From contig CAJNDS010002501.1 in NCBI GenBank assembly GCA_905221605.1, positions 52,501 to 113,500 on the forward strand: 61,000 nt of DNA. Direction: 5' to 3'. Position 1 is the stretch's first letter. Each line of letters begins with the position of its first letter. Origin of the DNA: Symbiodinium natans (lineage: Eukaryota > Sar > Dinophyceae > Suessiales > Symbiodiniaceae). The position numbers and the translations under genes were made by a program. The notes beneath the pieces are model-generated. The model had not been told where the DNA came from. It searched no databases and saw only the letters and a program-made list of their open reading frames with translations. Positions 41,201-50,262 of the stretch are shown one piece after another.

Positions 41201-44200
41201 GGGTTTAGGGTTTAGGGTTTAGGGATGTTCCCCCTTATACTAACTCAGCATCTCAAGTCCGAGCATTCACTAGTCAAGCAGCTTGTCAAGCGTTGAAAAA
41301 AACCCACCCACCCAAGAAACCCATAACATTGAGAAAATACACAAAGTTCACTCAATACACTCCCAGTAGTTAGTTTTTAACGGACCCAAAACCCGAAATC
41401 TAATCTAAGGCCCACAATAGGCCCTTTATGCTCTTAGGGCCCTAAACCCTACGGTTTAGAAGCCCCTTTCGGTGAAGGCTCAGTTTTGGTCAAAAATCCA
41501 GAAAACGAGAGGCCACCCAGAACCGTCGATTTCAGTACTAAAAGATCGCTTTTTTAACTGGGACCCGGACTGATCCTGGGGTCCCCTTCATTTGGGGTGT
41601 TTTTGGAGGCAAACTTTCCCTCTCAAGGAGGGGTCGGAGTTTGAGGCAAGGGGGGGTCTCCGAAGACTATTTTGCCTTTGAAATTGAAAAATACGACCCC
41701 CCCTTGACCAAAACTAGGCTGTGAAAAGGTCGCGGGGGCGGCCCTTCATCAGAATTGAGGGTTAAGAACCCTGAAACATCCTGAAAAACATTGAAAACCT
41801 TGAAAAACACTGAAAAACTCTGAAAAACCTTGGAAAAACTCCGGGAAAAGGAAATTCACCATTGCCCACTTTTGAAGCCGAAATTCACCGTTGCCCACTT
41901 TTGAGGCCCGGAAAGTCACCGTTGCGCACTCTTGAGGCCAGGAAAGTCACCGTTGCCCACTTTTCAGGCCAGGAAAGTCACCGTTGCCCACTGTTGAGGC
42001 CAGGAAATTTACCTTTGCCCACTGTTGAGGCCAGGAAATTCACCGTTGCCCACTTTTGAGGCCAGGAAAGTCACTGTTGCCCACTTTTGAGGCCAGGAAA
42101 GTCACCGTTGCCCACTTTTGAGGCCAGGAAAGTCACCATTGCCCACTTTTGAGGCCAGGAAACTCACCATTGCCCACTTTTGAAGCCGAAAATCACCGTT
42201 GCCCACTTTTGAATTAGGGGTTAAATTCATTATGGTAGAGAGGTTTAGGGTTTTGGGTTTAGGGTTTAGGCGGTTTAGGGTTTAGGCTTTAGGGTTTAGG
42301 GTTGGGATGTTCCCCCTTATACTAACGGCTCCTTATTGGCGATTCTAGTACCCCCTGTTATAGTCCCTGTTAAGGAGTCTTCAATAGGGATTCTCGTACC
42401 CCCGATTATAGTCCCCCGCTAATACGGACTGAAAAAACATAAGGGTGAACATCCCAAGTAGTTGCGGCTCTTGGGGCGTCTCGGGGGTTTTAGGCTCTAA
42501 GGTTTAGGGTTTTGGGTCTAGAGTGAGTACCCATATGAAGTAGGGCATATATTTCTTGTGCCCCCCAAAAGGACACCCAAGGTATACACTCACCAATATG
42601 AAAAAGGAACCTTATATACACTCACCAAAAACAGTAGTATAAACCCTGCTTCATATAGCCTAGGGTGTTATCTTACTTGGTCTTTGCAGGAAATGGGGGA
42701 AGTAGTGAGACCTTGTCTTCCGCAAGAACACTTCTTTCTTCAGAGAACTTCAGAGGCCTTGCAAGGAACCACTCAGACCTAGTTGCTGAGTACCCCGGGC
42801 CACAAAATGGTTATATTTCTTCAGTTATGGTAGGATTACATATATACCCCCCTCCCCCCACAGGTTAGAGGCTACCTACTCAGCTACAAAGAAGACATGT
42901 CGAAGTCTGAGGCATCTCAAACGGACCTAAAGCCGACGTTTACACCCTGAGCCCTATAAACCAAGATGCCTGAAACCATGCGGGACCTCAGCCGAAACAC
43001 AAGCTAGAGCCCAAAAACCGGGGAACACAACCTACACCCTAAACTCTAAACCCTAAACCCTAAACCCTAAACCCTAAACCCTAAACTCTAAACCCTAAAC
43101 CCCAAAAGGCCCCAAAGAACCCAAAGGTGTCTATCTAGGCTCCCTGCGCCAGCAGCAGCATCGCTGCCTTGGGGGTTTAGGGTTTAGGGTTTAGGGTTTT
43201 GGGTTTAGGGTTTAGGGTTCAGGGTTAGGATTTAGGGTTTTAGGGGTTAGGGTTTCAGGGTTTCAGGGGAGGGTTTTAGGGTTTTAGGGTTTTAGGGTTT
43301 TAGGGTTTTAGGGTTTTAGGGTTTTAGGGTTTTAGGGTTTAGGGTCTTTCTTCAACCGAATCAGGGAAAGACAAATGTCCCGAAGGGCCTACCTAGTATT
43401 CGATCTGCGTCCTTTCGCAACATAGGGGTACCTCTTATTTACCTCAATAGAGTATAGTCCCTTGATAAGGACCCCCAAAAAGGTGCCCTCATTGGGAGAA
43501 CCCTTCGTTCCCCGATTTTCAAGGGACTCGACCTTAAATTTGGGGTCCAGGGATTAGGGTTTAGAGATTAATGGGTTTAGGGTTTAGGGTTTAGGGTTTA
43601 GGGATTAGGGTTTAGAGATTAATGGTTGGGTTAAGCTAAGTCCCAAGCCCTAAGCCCTACAAGCCCTGAGCCCTAAGCCCTACGCCCTAAGCCTAGGCTT
43701 AGGATTGGCTTGGGTTTAGAGTCAAGGATGTAGGGGTTTCGTGGTACCCTAAACCCGAAACCCTAAACCCCAAACGTATTCTAGGTTTGAGTTGTGGGGT
43801 TTAGGCTGGCTTTCAGGGCAGGAAGCTTAGATTGGAGGGCTTCTGGCCACCAGGGGTTTAGGATCTAGGGCCAGGGCTCACCCTAAACCCTAAACCCTAA
43901 ACCCTAAACCCTAAACCCTTTGGTGGGGACCAGGGAAGCCGGGTCCACGGTTCATGGGTTTTTGTTGGTGGGCTTTGCTTTTTTTTTAAGGGTTAGGGTT
44001 TGGGGGGGGGGAAGTCAAAGGGCCGTCTGCTTGAATGCTTGTCGCTTGTGGCATCCCTTAGGGTTTAGGGTTTAGGGTTTAGGGTGGCCAAAGCCCAGCT
44101 GTGGCTCTGTCGACGCTGTCCTTTTTTCGCCTTCGAGGCGCGGGCCCTGGGAAGCGGACCCAGAAGTCATGAGACGGTGCATCCACGACCGCTTTCTTGC

Positions 44201-47200
44201 TGGCAGGACAACGCATCGCGCGGGTCTTTTCCGTCTATGAACAGTTCGCGTCTCAAGCCGTTGCCCCGGCTTGGCTCAGAGCTTCCGAGTCTCACACAAT
44301 AAGGTTCCGAAAACAACTGGGGTTAAGGATTTATGGTCTACTTGGAGGTAAATGGTACTTACTAACCACTTATAACTGGGCTTATAACCCTACTTATAAT
44401 TGGGATAACCCCTATAAGGCCCTTTAGGGGTATCATAAGTAGGGTTATAAGTACAGTTATAAGTGGTTAGTAAGTACCATGAACCTCCAAGTAGGGAAGG
44501 TAGGGCTTAGAAAGCCCGGCCTAAACCCAGAATCCCATGCTCATAATTCCACACAAAGTCCGAAGTGGGTTGGGTCTCTGAATCCCCAGCCTGAACTCTA
44601 AACCTCAGAGGGACGGACCATGGAAGGCAAGTCCCTTGAAAAAGGGGGAACCTTTACCAAAAGCAAGCCGAGCTTCGTGTTTCGGGTTTCGGGTTCAGGG
44701 TTTAGGCGGGTTTAGGGTTAGGGCTTGGGGTTGGGGGACAGGTCTGTTGAACAGCTACCATGCATAAAAAAAGCGCAACACCCAGGCTCTAAGCCCTGAG
44801 ACCCTGAAGCTTAAGGTTTAGGGTTTAGGGTTGAGGGCCCTAAAGGTAAGCAAAGGTAAGCCCTAGTGCCCTTAATGTTTAGCTCCAGCGCCTAGGGACT
44901 TGCCTAAATGCTAACTGCAAGGGATGTTCAGGTTTCGGGCTTAGGGCTGAAGTTTTCGGGTTCAGGGTTTAAGGTTGTGGGCTTTCCGCAGGGGTGGTTC
45001 TGGGTTCTGGCGATTTGGCTCAACAAATTGCACCAGGAGCGCAAAAAAGCCAGCCTCTAAGCCCGAGACCCTGAATCCCCCAATCCTTAACCCCCTGAGC
45101 CCTAATCCCGGTAATCCCCAAACCCTATAAACCCCTAAACCCTAAACCCTCAACCCTAAACGCCCTAAGCCCAAAAGCCTTAAACCCTAAATCCCGGCTT
45201 AAGACTGCAAGGCTGGTAGAGTGTTGGGCCCAGAGTTCAACTGACTTCAGGGTTCAGGGGGCTTAAGGGTTTCGGGTATAGGGTCCCTAAACCCTAAACC
45301 CTACACCCTAAACCCCAAGCCCTAAACACTAAACCCTTAACACCCTAAGCCCTGAACCGCCGCAAAACCGCGGGAGTTCGGGTCTCTGGGGATGTCTTAG
45401 CCTTACTTGGAGGTTCATGGTACTTACTAACCATTGAAACTATACTTATAACCCACTTTTACGCCCCTGAAGTGGCCCCATATGGTTGTAAGTACAGTTA
45501 TAAGCCTAACCCTAAACCCTAAACCCTAAACCCTAAACCCTAAACCCTAAACCCTAAACCCTAAAAGTACAGCTCTAGTTGGTGAATAAAAGCCATGAAC
45601 CTCCAGGTAGCCTTAAACCGAAACTCCAAACCCCAAACCCCAAACCCCAAACCCTAAACCCTAAACCCTAAACCCTAAACCCTAAACCCTAAACCCTAAA
45701 CCCTAAACCCCCCTGGCTCCTGAGAGCTGGACCGCTAAGGGCCATGGCCTGAGGGACCTCCCGCGCAGAGGGGGAGCCAAGGGAGGGTTTAGGGTTTAGG
45801 GTTGAGGGTTTAGGGTTTAGGGTTTGGGTTTTGGTTTTGGGTTTGGGGGTTTGGGGTTTGGGGGTGGGGTTTGGGGTCTGGGGTTTGGGGTTTGAGGGTT
45901 TCAAGGGTCAGGGGTTTAGGGATGCCTTGGGGCTTTAGGGAAAGTGACCGCCTCGACCTCAAGCCCGTAAAGGCCTGAAACTGTGAAGCTTGGGATGTTC
46001 CCCCCTTTTCAAACAAACAGTCCTTAATTTAGGGTTTTGGGTTTAGGGTTAGGGTTGAGGGTTGAGGGTTTAGGGCTTAGGACTGTTGGCAATGAGGGGG
46101 AACATCCCAACGTGAGCCCCTATGCGCTAAGCCCGAAACCCCTAAAGCTCAAAAATGGAAGCCAGTGGGCTCCTAAAGATGTTCAGGCTACCAGGCTTTG
46201 TTAGGATTTTGACTAAGTTCCTTGACCCTTTCCTTCATGAAGATATATACACATATACTTATATGAACATTGCATGTACCTATTCATGTGTTATTCATAC
46301 ATATATTTCTCTATCTCCAAAAAACCCTGAACTCAGTCGTGGGCAGGGCCAAAGTTTCGCGCTCAAGGGCCAGTGGGCTTTCGCGGGCAAGGGTTCAAAA
46401 TTTCGTGGTCAGGGCTCCAACAAAAGTTCGTGGGCAAGGGCCAACATTTCGTGGGCAAGGGGCAAAATTTTCGTGGGACCAACGAGAATTTTGCTAGCAC
46501 GGGCCACAACTTCGCGGGCAAGGGTCAAAATTTCGCAGGCAAGGGACAGCACTTCGTGGACAAGGGCCAAGGGCAAGGGCCAAAGTTTCGCAGGAAAGGG
46601 CCAACATTTCGTGGATGTGCGACATCAGCGTATAGGGCTTGCTGGGCCTTAGGCTGCTTGAAGAAAGGTAAGATGTACCTAGTTGCTGAGTACCCTGGCC
46701 CAAAGAAGCTTAACCTTTCAAGTATGGTAGGATTGTATATACCCCAAAAGGTTAAAAGGTTACCTACTCAGCTACTAAGTGTGAGCTGGCTGGAGGATTC
46801 TACAGTGCGGGCATCAGTGGGCGGGTGGGTATGTGTCCATCACTTGACAAGCTGCTTGACTAGTGCATGCTTTTGACTTGAGATGCTAAACACTAAACCC
46901 CGAACCTCCTAAACTCCTAAACCCCTAAACCCCTAAACCCCCCTAGACCCCTAAACTCCTAAACCTCTAAACCCCTAAACCCTAAACTTTCTAGACCCTC
47001 CCAAGGGTTCGGGAGCCAACGCCGGATGCCTCCTCGACTTCGTCACTGCGGCCATAATGGAGAATGTGCTGGCACAGCACCCTAAATTATGGCGTAGCCA
47101 GCTAAGGTGTAACCCTAAACCCTAAACCCTAAACCCTGGTCATGCTCTATATACACACTTCAGGTACTGTTCAGGGTCCTCCTCTGCATAAACCCTAAAC

Positions 47201-47648
47201 CCTAAACCCTAAACCCTAAACCCTAAACCCGAAACATAATTCTGGATGTGCAACACCGTGGAGGTACTAGATGCGCAACAGTGCACAGGGGCCCTTTGCA
47301 CCCAGAAAGCTTGCGGGCTGAAGACATCGTTTAGGGTTTAGGGTTTAGGGGTTTGGGGTTTAGGGGTTTAGGGGTTTAGGGGTTTAGGGATTTAGGGGTT
47401 TAGAGGTTTAGGGGTTTAGGGGTTTAGGGCTTTAGGGTTTTAGGATTTTGGGATTTTCGGGTTGTAGGGTTTCGGGTCTTAGGGTATAAGGTTTAGGGTT
47501 CTCGGGTATCATCATACCCGAAACCCTAAACCCTAAACCCTAAACCCTAAACCCTAAACAAGGGTGTTAAGGTTTAGGGTTTCTGCCCGGGGCAGGGCCC
47601 TAAACCCTAAATAATGAATCCGACTCCGTGGGCACCAAGTCGCCCCAC
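32300..47648 (-). CDS. Gene 4: unrecognised membrane protein, at least 13 small exons (partial)
   Basis: Exons in sense order: 47625-47648, 44089-44146, 43150-43167, 41082-41126, 37423-37434, 36061-36075, 35863-35893, 34879-34901, 33570-33602, 33391-33417, 32955-33014, 32441-32464, about 32300-32387. Frame holds throughout. The reading is WGDLVPTEARASKAKKGQRR, then a hydrophobic helix (LAAMLLLVVLPLGFHGG), a second hydrophobic stretch (ALMDVALLAHVLQILLMLGY), then a charged, probably coiled-coil tail (QLQRLIATDELKRTLDGLAR, DDTELLTKMKSLL). Two membrane helices with a cytosolic tail is an inference. I recognise no family. One exon is 12 nt and one 15 nt; 36061 could instead be 36028. The N-terminal exons lie beyond 47648, and the 3' exon end is uncertain. 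Confidence 0.6.
33741..33828. mobile_element. MITE-like family A, copy A3 (left end decayed)
   Basis: The left side reads CTTGGGACTAACAGTCC (internal deletion of the CCCCTTATA part); the right end GGGGGAACATCCC is intact. Confidence 0.75.
34160..34270. mobile_element. MITE-like family B relative, copy B5
   Basis: Ends CCTTGGAGTTCATGGGTGT and its diverged complement, with TTATAAGCAGGGTTATAAG interior. It sits beside CCCTAAA arrays in a gene 4 intron. Confidence 0.6.
36919..37063. mobile_element. MITE-like family B, copy B1
   Basis: Termini ACTTGGAGGTTCATGGTACT and its complement. The interior is rich in TTATAAGTACA-type inverted motifs. About 145 bp, no coding capacity. Confidence 0.85.
38674..38764. 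mobile_element. Palindromic element H
   Basis: GGTAGTTCTCTAAATTAGGG at the left and CCCTAATTTAGACAACTACC at the right are near-perfect complements. About 91 bp. Confidence 0.75.
40554..40694. mobile_element. MITE-like family D, copy D2
   Basis: AGGGTAGTTACATGGTCCCT to GGGCCCATGATACTACCCT, with GGCCCT/AGGGCC arms. About 141 bp. A shorter copy D3 lies at 54941-55017. Confidence 0.78.
40805..40960. repeat. Octamer array CCCCTAAA / CCCCGAAA
   Basis: About 18 units of eight bases, first CCCCGAAA then CCCCTAAA, followed by ordinary heptamers. Other homogenised variants: TTTTAGGG at about 25486-25560 and 43272-43340; CCCTAAG at about 1562-1652; TTTGGGG at about 33088-33158. Confidence 0.88.
41845..42215. 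repeat. 31-bp minisatellite, about 12 copies
   Basis: Unit TTGCCCACTTTTGAGGCCAG followed by GAAAGTCACCG. The first and last copies are shorter variants (GAAGCCGAAATTCACC). The period is not a multiple of three, so plus-strand ORFs through it are shadows. Confidence 0.88.
42302..42456. mobile_element. MITE-like family A, copy A5 (internally duplicated)
   Basis: About 155 bp with the usual ends. The internal GATTCTAGTACCCCC segment occurs twice, so it is longer than its relatives. A solo left end (about 20 bp) also exists at 41224-41244. Confidence 0.8.
42781..42887. mobile_element. MITE-like family G, copy G1
   Basis: AGTTGCTGAGTACCCCGGGC at the left and GGCTACCTACTCAGCTAC at the right. About 107 bp. 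Confidence 0.75.
44340..44494. mobile_element. MITE-like family B, copy B2
   Basis: Near-perfect palindrome of about 155 bp: ACTTGGAGG.AAATGGTACTT on the left, AAGTACCATGAACCTCCAAGT on the right, with CTTATAAC/GTTATAAG arms meeting near 44415. Confidence 0.85.
45405..45608. mobile_element. MITE-like family B, copy B3, with CCCTAAA array inside
   Basis: The left arm is normal. The right arm is split by a CCCTAAA array (about 45507-45565) and resumes AAAAGTACAGCTCTAG to CATGAACCTCCAGGTA. Confidence 0.8.
45991..46110. mobile_element. MITE-like family A, copy A6, interrupted by a telomere-like array
   Basis: The ends are intact (TGGGATGTTCCCCCC ... GGGGGAACATCCCA). After CAGTCCTTAAT the interior is TTTAGGG-type sequence (about 46026-46080) before GGACTGTT resumes. 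Confidence 0.8.
46340..46620. repeat. 21-bp minisatellite, in-frame heptapeptide repeat
   Basis: About twelve degenerate copies of a unit like TTCGTGGGCAAGGGCCAACA. In one plus frame it reads repeated GKGQ(N/H)F(A/V). Because the unit is 21 bp, long plus ORFs stay open (165-167 codons). It lies inside a gene 4 intron on the opposite strand, so I treat it as non-coding. Confidence 0.82.
46680..46777. mobile_element. MITE-like family G, copy G2
   Basis: TAGTTGCTGAGTACCCTGGC to GGTTACCTACTCAGCTACTA, with internal ATACCCCAAAAGGTTAAAAG. Confidence 0.78.
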
Positions 47649-47957
47649 CTGCTTCAGGCGAAACTAACAAAGCCCTAAACCCTAAACCCTAAACCCTGAA
47701 CCCTAAACCCTGAACCCTAAACCCCAAACCCCAAGCCCCAAACCCTAGCCCTAAACCCTAAACCCTAAACCCTAAACCCTACACCCTAAACCCTAAACCC
47801 TAAACCCCAAACCCTAAACCCTAAACCCTAAACCCTAAACCTAAACCCTAAACCCTAAACCCTAAACCCTAAACCCTAAACCCTAAACCCTAAACCCTAA
47901 ACCCTAAACCCTAAACCCCAAACCCTAACCCTAACCCTAAACCCTAAACCCTAACAC
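47640..47957. repeat. Longest CCCTAAA array in the window
   Basis: About 320 bp of CCCTAAA units with scattered CCCTGAA, CCCCAAA and hexamer variants on plus. It lies immediately upstream (sense) of gene 4 exon 47625-47648. Confidence 0.9.
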
Positions 47958-50262
47958 CATGCTATGGGGGCTTATGATCGTAGGCTAGCACCTTGTTGTT
48001 GGGGTCTTTCATATAAGGGGATCCTACTACTTCGGAGTCTATACTAGACCCAAAAAGAGCAACCTAGGAAGCTTTTTGCTTTAAAAGGGCTTTTCAGGGA
48101 CCCTCAACCCTAATCAACGGGTAAATCAACGGGGATAAGGCCCTACTCTGCGTCCTAGTAGCCCTAAACCCTAAACCCTAAACCCTAAACCCTAAATCCT
48201 AAACCCTATTAGGGGTTTAGGGGTTTAGGTGTTCAGGGTTCTAGAATTTAGGGTCTTCTTGGGGCCCCCTGAGCCCTCAGCCCTACGACCTTAATGCTGG
48301 ATCCACTCCCGTAAGCACCAAACCAGTGTTGTTGAGGGCGGGGGGGGGGGGGGGGGGAGAGGCGCTCGGAGGCCTCTAGACCCGAAGTCCTAAATCCGCA
48401 ACAGTATATAAACCCGAAGCCCTCCACCCTACACCCTAAACCCGAAACCCGAAACCCTAAACCGTGCCCTAAACCCCAACATGACCGGCTTAGGAGCACA
48501 GGGGTTTTGGACAAACTACCGGCATAAGTTGCCGGCTTTCGGATGCTAAGCCTCAAAGCACAACCCTCAGGGTTCAGGACTTCGGGTATGTGTTGAAATC
48601 GCACCCCGGGCTGCAACAAGGGTACGCTAAGATAGGGTGCAGGGAGGTGTGTTTTAGGGTAACCCTAAACCCTAAACCCTAAACCCTAAACCCTAAACCC
48701 TAAACCCTCTCGGTGCAGGGGGAGCGCCACTTTACCCGGACTTAGGACGTGCGTCGTTCGGGAACTCCCCCGAAAGGCCTCAGTCCTCCTTGAAGTGTGG
48801 CCTAGACGCATTTAGGGGGGCGTAGGCTTATGAATCCGTCTTAAAGCGCATAAAGCCACCACACCCTCAACCGTTGAAAAAAGGGAGAGACCCTGAACAC
48901 ATTTCGGGGCCTCGGGTTTCGGTTTATGGCTTTAGGGTTCATAGGCAAAACGGGTATCACACCGAACCCTCCCCAATCTGCCACTCTACATTGCTTCAAC
49001 GACAGCAGGAACTGATTTAATTCTATTCTGCCATGCACCGCGTACTCGCCCACATAACCGCAAAGGGGCTCACACAGGGGTACCTAGTGCCCTACTAACA
49101 CTAAACCCTAAACCATCCCTCCCAAGACCCCCTAATGACAGTTTCCCAAGACCAAGACTCGCCTTCAGAACCCATCTCTCCCTGTCTCACCATTGATGCC
49201 CCCTACCTAGACCCCTCTGTTGTAGTTCCTGCCAGGGGCCGACTTGTACACCCTTAACCCTAAACCCTAAACCCTAAACCCTAAACCTTCAACCTTGCAA
49301 AAACCCCGGGAAGCCTAAACCCCCCCAAAAGAAACAGCAACCTCGGACTCAGGCAGTAGATATGGGCACTTCCCTAAACAGGGGGTACCCCAATTTCTAC
49401 CCCAAAATAGAATAGAATCCCCTTAAAGGGACCCCCCAAAAAAGGTATCCCACTACTAAACCCTGAACCCTGAACCCTCAACCCTAACCCCTAGCCCCAA
49501 AATCCGGAAACCCTATGATGACCCTGAACCCTGAACCCTGAACCCTGAACCCTGAACCCTGAACCCTAGCCCCTATATCCCCTCATCATAGGGGCCCGAG
49601 GAGGACCGCGGCCAGCGAGCTGCGTTTGCAGGTCGCGCCTAGCTACCTTTGGCAACATGGCCGTGCACCACTGCGAAGCTGAAGCCAGACCCTTGACGTT
49701 TCAGTTTAGGGTTTAGGGTTTAGGGTTTAGGGTTTACAGTTTAGGGTTTAGGGTTTAGGGTTTAGGGTTTAGGTTTAGGGTTTAGGGTTTAGGGTTCCGG
49801 GTTTAGGGCTTAAGGTTTAGGGTTTAGGGTCAAGGCTTAGGGAGCTGCGGGGGCTTATAAGGTTTAGGGGTTCAAGGCTTAGGGCTTAGGGGGCTTATAA
49901 GGTTTAGGGGTTAACGGTTAAGGGTTTGGGGGTCCAAGGAAAGAAACTCTTTCCTTAAAAGTTGGGATGTTTCCCCCTTATACTAACAGTCCTTAATAGG
50001 GATTGTAATAGGGGGTACTAGAATCCCCATTTTGGACTGTTAGTAGATGGGGGAACATCCCAACTTAAAAGCCTTAAGCCCAACAAACCCTAAACCCCGG
50101 ATAAAAGGGGCGCTTCGCCATGTGCCACATGCCAAGGTGAGACTGTTTCGTGAGGCCCGCACCCCCAAGCTACCTGGATTCAGGGTTTCGGGGTGGCAGG
50201 GCCCAGGGATTCGGGGCATAGGGGTTGTAGGGGCGTAGGGGCGCAGGCTAGCGTGCAGGAGG
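47649..50262. other. Region between genes 4 and 5, probably with 5' exons of gene 4
   Basis: A 320-bp CCCTAAA array (47640-47957) is followed by a family C-like element (about 48055-48160), a poly-G tract (48339-48357), CCCTGAA arrays (about 49510-49568) and MITE-like A7 (49962-50064). Two open minus-strand stretches could be upstream exons of gene 4: 48850-49050 (contains IELNQFLLSLKQ) and 49600-49710 (contains RDLQTQLAGRG in one frame). Neither could be joined with confidence. Confidence 0.45.
49962..50064. mobile_element. MITE-like family A, copy A7
   Basis: About 103 bp. It has both ends (TTGGGATGTTTCCCCCTTAT ... GGGGGAACATCCCAA) and internal AACAGTCC/GGACTGTT arms, and it lies just downstream of the gene 5 stop codon. 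Confidence 0.85.

Larger units (their letters stand above)
41127..44088 (-). other. Gene 4 introns 41127-43149 and 43168-44088
   Basis: They contain a solo MITE A end (41224-41244), the 31-bp minisatellite (41845-42215), MITE-like A5 (42302-42456) and G1 (42781-42887), and a TTTTAGGG octamer array (about 43272-43340). A duplicated ATTAGGGTTTAGAGATTAATG unit lies near 43550-43625, followed by short arrays. Confidence 0.6.
44147..47624 (-). other. 3.5 kb intron of gene 4
   Basis: It holds MITE-like B2 (44340-44494), B3 (45405-45608), A6 (45991-46110) and G2 (46680-46777), the 21-bp in-frame repeat (46340-46620), arrays of both orientations, and CCCCTAAA/TTTAGGGG octamers (46900-46980, 47345-47430). 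A segment at 47000-47080 is open on both strands and unassigned. At 44160-44300 an open minus stretch (LRRELFIDGKDPRDAL) precedes the used exon but did not fit the chain. Confidence 0.55.

Noticed and set aside
46155-46876. Plus-strand GKGQ-repeat protein as a firm gene
   Set aside because: It runs through a minisatellite and then into MITE G2, and lies inside a gene 4 intron. Kept only as a finding.
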